Part shown: in pieces, positions 7,771-11,752 of the stretch
Layout: each line of letters begins with the position of its first letter
How positions within the stretch are numbered: position 1 is the first letter of the stretch
Assembly: GCA_964505535.1 (NCBI GenBank)
Contig: CAZDIU010000159.1
Coordinates: forward strand, 1 to 11,752
DNA from: JAABRU01 sp964505535
GTDB taxonomy: Bacteria > Desulfobacterota > Desulfobacteria > Desulfobacterales > Desulfococcaceae
Direction: 5' to 3'
DNA length: 11,752 nucleotides
Notes under the pieces: generated by a model
Seen by the model: only the letters and a program-made list of their open reading frames with translations
Told to the model about the DNA's origin: nothing
The model's database searches: none
Position numbers and translations under genes: made by a program

Positions 7771-8298
7771 TCAGGGATTGAGGAGTTTCAGTGCCTCCTC
7801 CAGTGTGTGCCCACCGTGGATTCCCACGCCCGCGAGCATATCTTTTCCGGGAACATTTGCAATATAAGACAGTTTGGGTTCCGGTTCAGCCCCGTCCAGT
7901 CTGGGCCACCAGTATTCTGACCAGCCCTCTCCGCTTTCACTTTCCGCGATGCGGAGAAATTCCGCTGCAAAGATTTTTCCGTTTCTGTCCCGGACACGGA
8001 GAAAATTCTTGCCCACCAGACCCTGCCGGGGGTGAGCGATAATCACGCCCCGCTCAGCGCCTTTAAGACCGTAAACAAAAACGTACAAATCTCCTTTCAC
8101 CCATTTTCCTTTGGGATCGCTGATTTCCTCAAGTCCATCCCTGCCTTTTTCCAAAAGAAACGCGGCCGCATCTTTGGTCATCCGCATCACCTCTCTGTAT
8201 GTTGCCGCATCACTCTTTGGGACATTTTCCGCATGAGCGGAAATGCAAAGCAGCAAAACCGTAACCATAAACACAGACAGAAACATTCTCTTTTTCAT
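7771..8298 (-). CDS. Secreted periplasmic single-Cache (sCache_2-like) domain protein
   Basis: A 175-residue protein with a clear Sec signal peptide (KKR, hydrophobic core 6-20, predicted cleavage AHA|EN after residue 23). The rest is one small Cache sensor fold. Residues 71-90 (LYVFVYGLKG... IIAHP), LVGKN (94-98), the run of D/G residues around 102-108, GEGWSEYWWP (123-132), KLSYIANVPG (142-151) and AGVGI (156-160) follow the sCache_2 pattern. Such domains normally sit inside chemoreceptors and kinases and bind small ligands such as carboxylates. Here there is no membrane anchor and no signalling domain. I chose ATG 8298 over the longer frame (to 8346) because a perfect AAGGAGG lies five bases upstream and the signal peptide begins there. 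It lies 73 bases upstream of the chemoreceptor gene on the same strand, so it may present ligand to that receptor. The pairing is an inference. Confidence 0.9.
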   Translation of the reverse strand: MKKRMFLSVFMVTVLLLCISAHAENVPKSDAATYREVMRMTKDAAAFLLEKGRDGLEEISDPKGKWVKGDLYVFVYGLKGAERGVIIAHPRQGLVGKNFLRVRDRNGKIFAAEFLRIAESESGEGWSEYWWPRLDGAEPEPKLSYIANVPGKDMLAGVGIHGGHTLEEALKLLNP

Positions 8299-8303
8299 GT
8301 TTT

Positions 8304-8310
8304 CCTCCTT
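8304..8310 (-). promoter_or_regulatory. Shine-Dalgarno that fixes the Cache protein start
   Basis: The minus strand reads AAGGAGG followed by AAAAC and then ATG at 8298. This near-perfect ribosome binding site makes the internal methionine the start, removing 16 residues from the longest open frame. Confidence 0.85.
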
Positions 8311-8356
8311 TTGACTGGGAATTCGAAAAGCGAAAAAAGTTCTCATTCCTTTACAA

Positions 8357-8385
8357 ACTATAACAGACGGATACAGAACCGTCCA
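8357..8385 (-). promoter_or_regulatory. Candidate sigma-70 promoter for the Cache-chemoreceptor operon
   Basis: On the minus strand there is TGGACG (8385-8380), a 17-base spacer, then TATAGT (8362-8357), about 60 bases upstream of the Cache start. The -35 matches four of six consensus bases and the -10 five of six. An inverted repeat GACGG-N8-CCGTC (8366-8383) lies within the spacer and -35 and could be an operator. This is a hand-made match only. Confidence 0.4.
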
Positions 8386-8512
8386 TAAATTTTTTCCCGG
8401 CCCTGCATACCGGAATACAGTTTATTGGGGAGCAGTGAATCAATCTGCGTCTGTTTTTTCAGCAGGGAGATGCAGAAAAAACTGCTGCTGTCTGCGATCA
8501 GACTGTTATGAA

Positions 8513-8591
8513 TTACGCAGTTGACAAAAAATCAGTTCTGAAACCCCAGGGGTTTTGAAAACCCCTGGGGTTTATCCGGCCAACTGCGTAA
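8513..8591. repeat. Nested inverted-repeat element (MITE-like or structured RNA/DNA)
   Basis: The outer ends are perfect inverted repeats TTACGCAGTTG (8513-8523) and CAACTGCGTAA (8581-8591). Inside is a perfect 16-base inverted repeat, AAACCCCAGGGGTTTT (8541-8556) and AAAACCCCTGGGGTTT (8558-8573), separated by one G. Each inner arm is itself nearly palindromic. The whole 79 bases can fold as one long interrupted hairpin or a cruciform. No target-site duplication is obvious next to the ends. It does not encode protein. Confidence 0.7.
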
Positions 8592-8666
8592 CTCCTGACT
8601 GTGCCTGTCAGAGGATTTGACCCTTTGCCCAAAAAATGGTATGAACCGGCATTATGGACTGCTGCC

Positions 8667-8707
8667 TGCAAAAAAATCTGATTTTTCCCAAAAATCCGGT
8701 TTTTGCA
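8667..8707. repeat. AT-rich hairpin repeat, copy 4
   Basis: TGCAAAAA at the left end and TTTTTGCA at the right end are inverted, with GATTTTT-CCC-AAAAATC in the centre and AATCCGGTTTTT in the right half. It strongly resembles copy 1 near 4603, sharing the start CCTGCAAAAAAATC, so the family is dispersed across the window and not merely tandem. It lies 73 bases before the permease start. Confidence 0.65.
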
Positions 8708-8779
8708 ACAGGGTTTCGGACTGTGCCGCTTTCCCATAAACCTCAAAAACTGCACGTCCGGCTCTGAAAGGGAAATGAT

Positions 8780-9829
8780 ATGGAAAAAAGGATACTGTCA
8801 CTGCAACTGGCCCCGTATGCTGCAAAAATTCTCATGACACTCGCGGCGGTTTTCTGCTTCACCACCCTGATTCTGTTTCTGGCCGGTGCGCCGCCTGTGG
8901 ATACCTGGGTGCATCTTGTCAAAGGTTCTCTGGGTTCCTGGACAAAATTTTCCCGTGTCATTGCCGCATGGATTCCCCTGACCCTGTGCTCCTGCGGTCT
9001 GCTTTACACCTTCCGCATCGGGCTTTGGAATATAGGGGTGGAAGGGCAGATGATGATGGGTGCGGTGATGACCCTTTCTGTTCTGCGTCTCGGCATGGAC
9101 GGAACTTCCATGCCCGGTGTTCTGATCATTGTTTCCTTTCTTGCGGGAATGGCCGGAGGCGGAATATGGGCTTTGCTGGCCGGGTATCTGAAAACCAAAG
9201 GCGGGGTGAATGAAATCTTTGCGGGGCTGGGACTCAATTTTGTGGCACAGGGCATTATCCTGTGGCTGATTTTCGGACCCTGGAAACGTCCGGGTGTGGC
9301 CTCCATGAGCGGCACGGAAGTGCTGCCCCGTGAACTCTGGCTGCCCCAGATGGCAAGCCTCCGCCTGTCCCCTTCTGCCCTGTGCCTGACCATTGCCGCG
9401 ATTGGGGTTACAGCGTTGATGCTCCGTTACACCCGCATCGGTCTGGGGCTGAAAGCCATTGGCGGAAATCCCAAAGCTGCATGGCTTTTCGGCCTGAAAC
9501 CGGATCGGTACATGCTTATCGCCATGATGTTTGCGGGCGGTTTTGCCGGACTCGCGGGGAGCATTCAGGTGACAGACATTTATCACCGCCTGATTCCTTC
9601 CATTTCCAGCGGTTATGGCTATCTTGCTTTGCTGGTGGTCATGCTGGCCAATTACCGGGTATGGATTGCCCCGGCAGTGGCTCTTTTCTTCGCGTGTCTG
9701 AATACAGGGAGCATTCAACTGCCTATGGTGCTGAAACTGGATTCCTCTCTAAGCGGTGTGATTCAGGGAACCCTTGTGCTGGCCTTCCTTGCGGTGCAGG
9801 GCTGGCGCAAGACCGGAAAAAGTGGATAA
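8780..9829 (+). CDS. ABC transporter permease, nucleoside/simple-sugar importer type
   Basis: A 349-residue, very hydrophobic inner-membrane protein of the BPD_transp_2 group, the permeases that work with BMP-type (basic membrane protein) nucleoside-binding lipoproteins or sugar-binding proteins. Diagnostic stretches are FRIGLWNIGVEGQMMMGA (78-95, the conserved NIGVEGQ signature), KGGVNEIFAGLGLN (140-153), and the ATPase-coupling loop GLGLKAIGGNPKAAWLFGL (221-239). About eight to ten membrane segments are visible. Start ATG 8780 is preceded by AAAGGG with suitable spacing. These importers normally need a dual-domain ATPase, a second permease and a binding protein encoded alongside. None is present on either side here, so the gene is either orphaned or uses partners encoded elsewhere. 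Length and motifs look intact. Its 3' end overlaps the convergent primase gene by 81 bases. Confidence 0.93.
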   Translation: MEKRILSLQLAPYAAKILMTLAAVFCFTTLILFLAGAPPVDTWVHLVKGSLGSWTKFSRVIAAWIPLTLCSCGLLYTFRIGLWNIGVEGQMMMGAVMTLSVLRLGMDGTSMPGVLIIVSFLAGMAGGGIWALLAGYLKTKGGVNEIFAGLGLNFVAQGIILWLIFGPWKRPGVASMSGTEVLPRELWLPQMASLRLSPSALCLTIAAIGVTALMLRYTRIGLGLKAIGGNPKAAWLFGLKPDRYMLIAMMFAGGFAGLAGSIQVTDIYHRLIPSISSGYGYLALLVVMLANYRVWIAPAVALFFACLNTGSIQLPMVLKLDSSLSGVIQGTLVLAFLAVQGWRKTGKSG

Positions 9830-10981
9830 CAGCCCATATTTCCGATATCCCAGCACAATGGGACTTCTGATTTTTCCGTAATAAAAACAGTTTTTGCAGT
9901 ATCTTCTGTTTATCCCGGCAATGGTGCGGCAGAGGTAGGGGCCGGTGCAGATCAATGCCCGGCTGATTTTGGCCTCGGTTTCTTTCCATGAATAACCGGG
10001 ATAGGGGGCGGACAGTTTATGGGAAATACGTCTGCCGTCCCTGCACCGGGCGGATAGGGTCAGCAGAACATACCAGTCCGGTTCAGAAAGCACGGCAGCA
10101 TCTTCCCGGCAGTGTGCGATAAAAGGACAGAGACGGGCAATCTGATCAAAATCCGCGGGTGGATATTGTATGGAAAAATTTCTGTGATGATCTGTGCCTC
10201 TCTTCTGTCCGGCAGCCGGATTCTCCCTGTTCTCCCATAAATGCCAGTCATCCATAAGCAGATCCAGATCAGATTCCGGAATTCTTCGCACGGATTTCAA
10301 AAAATTCCACTGATTTGGACAGGGTGCGGCAAAACCTGTTTTCGGATCCAGAAAAAGCGTGCTGCCTTTCTGTGCCGCCTTTCCCTGAAAAGGAAGTGCA
10401 ATCAGACTGCCGAATCCTTTTCCCGAAAGCCTGTCCTGCGCGGGAAAAAGCCGGTCAAAAGCACAGTCATTCTCCCCGGTCACGCCCGCCTCATCCAAAA
10501 GAGCGGACATCACAATCCGGGCTTTGGCCCCAGACACCGGCTCTTCAAAAAAAACAAAGGCATGATACCCTGTGCCGGATTTGGAGCGCAGAACATAACA
10601 GGGAAATTCCTGAAATGCGCAGACCTCATAAAACTGCTTCACCTCCCGAAGCGGATTGCGGGTTCCGCAGTGATTGTCAAAATCCGCAGCAGCAAAGCAG
10701 CATCTGTGATCCGGCAGGAGCGGATAAATTCCCAGAATATAACGGCCTGCAAAATGATCCCCAAGCATCTGCCGCGAAAGAGGAGCATAGCGCAGATGGA
10801 CACATCCCGCACACCCGGAAAAACCTTGTCCCTTCCGGCATTGGGGATGATGCCACTCATTCGCGCATACCGGAGCATACCCGCTTTTTCCGCTTTTGGC
10901 AGAATGCCAGTACCGGGGAACCACGTCCTCCCGTCCTCTGAAAAAAGAGAGGAAAAGGCTGATCCGATCCGCCTCTTTCAT
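9749..10981 (-). CDS. Stand-alone archaeo-eukaryotic primase (TOTE-type AEP) with primase C-terminal domain
   Basis: A 410-residue protein that I recognise as an archaeo-eukaryotic primase/primase-polymerase of the TOTE conflict-system type. In order: FRGREDVVPRYW (14-25); a cysteine cluster likely to bind zinc (C39, C48, C57, C60, beginning CANEW); YPLLPD then the metal-binding motif AAADFD (D100, D102); SKSGTGYHAFVFF (133-145, the S-x-G/H motif with H140); DRLFPAQD (176-183); and GFGSLIALPFQ (189-199). Residues about 270-378 resemble the helical primase C-terminal domain (WYVLLTLSARC, SAPYPGYS) with a second Cys set (C345, C351, C362, C365) ending in RSPIVLG. Start ATG 10981 has GGAGG four bases upstream. 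The longer frame to 11104 lacks support. No helicase or nuclease is fused or adjacent in the window, unlike typical TOTE modules. The last 30 or so residues read antisense through the permease gene. The AEP fold is well supported; biological role is unknown. Confidence 0.87.
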   Translation of the reverse strand: MKEADRISLFLSFFRGREDVVPRYWHSAKSGKSGYAPVCANEWHHPQCRKGQGFSGCAGCVHLRYAPLSRQMLGDHFAGRYILGIYPLLPDHRCCFAAADFDNHCGTRNPLREVKQFYEVCAFQEFPCYVLRSKSGTGYHAFVFFEEPVSGAKARIVMSALLDEAGVTGENDCAFDRLFPAQDRLSGKGFGSLIALPFQGKAAQKGSTLFLDPKTGFAAPCPNQWNFLKSVRRIPESDLDLLMDDWHLWENRENPAAGQKRGTDHHRNFSIQYPPADFDQIARLCPFIAHCREDAAVLSEPDWYVLLTLSARCRDGRRISHKLSAPYPGYSWKETEAKISRALICTGPYLCRTIAGINRRYCKNCFYYGKIRSPIVLGYRKYGLLSTFSGLAPALHRKEGQHKGSLNHTA

Positions 10982-11192
10982 ACATCCTCCATATTTGTGC
11001 TTGTGCTTTTCAGGATTTTTATGATAAACACCCTTCCGGGCATTCAGGAACAATTTTTTTGTTAACAACTTGATTTTTATGAAATATCCGGTTTTTAAAC
11101 ACACAAAAGCTTCCGTCTGCCTGTTTGACAGAACAATTGTGACAGAAGCAGATATTAATGAATCGTTTAAAATTAATCAAGCATTAATTTAT
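10982..11192. promoter_or_regulatory. Divergent regulatory region between primase and CI-like repressor
   Basis: This 211-base gap is clearly more AT-rich than its neighbours. It contains the palindrome TTGTTAACAA (11059-11068), the 8-base string GAACAATT twice (11048-11055 and 11131-11138, the second within GAACAATTGT), and ATTAAT three times (11154-11159, 11172-11177, 11183-11188). A TTGACA (11125-11130) is a possible -35 on the plus strand, without a well-spaced -10. The fragment TATCCGGTTTTTAAAC (11085-11100) matches the hairpin-repeat family. Repeated short palindromes between a repressor and a divergent gene suggest operators. The repressor frame stays open back to 11070, so part of this could instead be coding. 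Confidence 0.45.
10986..10990 (-). promoter_or_regulatory. Ribosome binding site fixing the primase start
   Basis: The minus strand reads GGAGG, then ATGT, then ATG at 10981. The conserved primase sequence begins within 15 residues of this start, and the 41 extra residues of the longer frame are AT-rich-encoded and unlike the family. Confidence 0.7.
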
Positions 11193-11633
11193 ATGCAGCA
11201 CAGTATTGAAGAAATTCTCAGCAGAATCCGGGAACGGGAAGGTGCGCGGACAAAAAGGGAACTTGCTGAAATTCTGCATATTTCCCCACAGGATTTCAGC
11301 CAGCGGGAAAAAAGGGGCACATTGCTTCCCCTGCTTGTGGAATGGGCCATGCAGAGAAATATCAGTCTGGACTGGCTGGTCTCAGGCAGAAAAATGAAAG
11401 ATGACGAAGCGTTTCTGGCTGACAGCGAGAGTTCCGGATACAAAATCCGTGTGAAATCCCCTGTGCGCACCCAATCTGATGATCCGGAAAAGGGTAAGCA
11501 CTGTCCCGCGGATTGCCGGGAAGAGGGACTGCATCTGCTGTCAGAGATTCTTACTTCCGGCAATGAGGCCATCATTCAGCTTGCCCTGACCCAACTGAGG
11601 GCCATCGCGGATTTTCTCCGGCAAAGGCAGTGA
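11193..11633 (+). CDS. Phage CI-like helix-turn-helix transcriptional regulator
   Basis: A 146-residue protein from ATG 11193. Residues about 3-65 match the bacteriophage CI repressor N-terminal helix-turn-helix: IEEILSRIREREGARTKREL, AEILHISPQDFSQREKRGTL, and the closing NISLDWLVSG. The C-terminal half is not the LexA/S24 peptidase of classical CI proteins. It is a charged linker (about 66-108) followed by an amphipathic helical tail (about 110-146), possibly for oligomerisation. Alternative starts at ATG 11079 or TTG 11070 would add 38-41 residues. None of the candidate starts has a good Shine-Dalgarno. I prefer 11193 because the domain begins there and the upstream DNA looks regulatory and includes a repeat fragment. 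It diverges from the primase gene, so it is the likely regulator of that gene and of itself. Confidence 0.8.
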   Translation: MQHSIEEILSRIREREGARTKRELAEILHISPQDFSQREKRGTLLPLLVEWAMQRNISLDWLVSGRKMKDDEAFLADSESSGYKIRVKSPVRTQSDDPEKGKHCPADCREEGLHLLSEILTSGNEAIIQLALTQLRAIADFLRQRQ

Positions 11634-11672
11634 GATTGCAGGGGGTCCGAACAGAAAATTTGGAAACAGGAT

Positions 11673-11752
11673 ATGCAGCATCAGGGGGATGTGGAATTTT
11701 TTAAAATACCGGACGGTTCAGGCTGCAGGTGTCAGTATGCGGTCAGGACTGA
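11673..11752 (+). CDS. Possible 5' end of a further gene, cut by the window edge
   Basis: From ATG 11673 the frame is open to the end of the window (26 codons, beginning MQHQGDVEFFKIPDGSG). A weak purine stretch (GGAAACAGG) precedes it, and it lies 39 bases after the CI-like gene in the same direction, so it could be the next gene of that operon. The GDVEFFKIPDG stretch faintly recalls the start of RhuM-type or similar accessory proteins, but 26 residues are too few to assign a family. Confidence 0.25.
   Translation, partial: MQHQGDVEFFKIPDGSGCRCQYAVRT

Larger units (their letters stand above)
8299..8779. other. 480-base intergenic region between divergent Cache and permease genes
   Basis: The region has no convincing gene; the short open frames in it lack ribosome sites and recognisable sequence. 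It holds the candidate Cache promoter at its left end, a nested inverted-repeat element (8513-8591), a copy of the dispersed hairpin repeat (8667-8707) and the permease ribosome site (AAAGGG, 8767-8772). Between 8386 and 8512 I see nothing I can name. Confidence 0.6.

Noticed and set aside
8513..8755. A small minus-strand open frame (80 codons) in the intergenic gap
   Set aside because: It runs through the two inverted-repeat elements, so its sequence is explained by them, and it lacks a ribosome site.
8798..9718. A 306-codon minus-strand open frame opposite the ABC permease
   Set aside because: Gln/His/Gly-rich shadow translation. The plus strand carries a clear permease with the NIGVEGQ signature and a ribosome site.
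9868..9900. CTGATTTTTCC...GTTTTTGCAG resembling the hairpin repeat copy 4
   Set aside because: It falls in the conserved C-terminal Cys region of the primase (YCKNCFYYGKI) and does not form the family's hairpin, so the likeness is probably chance.
10241..11065. A 274-codon plus-strand open frame opposite the primase
   Set aside because: Arg/Lys/Pro-rich translation with no domain; the minus strand has the AEP motifs and a GGAGG site.

Overview
The window is ordinary bacterial DNA of intermediate GC content from a Gram-negative organism. An RND pump with a lipoprotein adaptor, a large transmembrane chemoreceptor and a periplasmic Cache protein all require two membranes. The poly-HAMP chemoreceptor, the TOTE-type primase and AT-rich hairpins built on 'AAAAATCCGGTTTTT' suggest a member of the Desulfobacterota (Desulfobacterales-like). 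That placement is an inference from style and not proven by any marker gene. No rRNA, tRNA, CRISPR array, transposase or integrase was seen.

Layout. (1) 8-4539, minus strand: a two-gene efflux operon, adaptor lipoprotein then RND permease, joined by an ATGA overlap. No TolC-type outer-membrane gene is visible. (2) 4540-4829: a 290-base gap with three AT-rich hairpin repeats and a perfect palindrome ACTGAC-G-GTCAGT that looks like a dimeric repressor operator for the pump. (3) 4830-8298, minus strand: a secreted single-Cache protein followed 73 bases later by a 955-residue chemoreceptor with nine tandem HAMP-like modules in a 130-residue, three-module super-repeat. They look like a sensory pair. 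(4) 8299-8779: a 480-base gap with a promoter for the Cache gene, a nested inverted-repeat element (8513-8591) and a fourth copy of the hairpin repeat. (5) 8780-9829, plus strand: one permease of a nucleoside/simple-sugar type ABC importer, with no ATPase, second permease or binding protein beside it. (6) 9749-10981, minus strand: a stand-alone archaeo-eukaryotic primase (TOTE-type AEP) with an N-terminal cysteine cluster and a C-terminal primase-associated domain. Its 3' end runs 81 bases antisense into the permease gene. (7) Diverging from it across an AT-rich regulatory gap, a phage-CI-like helix-turn-helix repressor without a peptidase domain (about 11193-11633). A possible further gene starts at 11673 and runs off the window.

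The left 8.3 kb is housekeeping-type accessory function (efflux, chemosensing). The right 1.8 kb, primase-polymerase plus CI-like regulator, looks like part of a mobile-element or conflict/defence module and is the part most likely to hold something undescribed. The permease between them is isolated from its usual partners, which fits a region rearranged by insertion or deletion.
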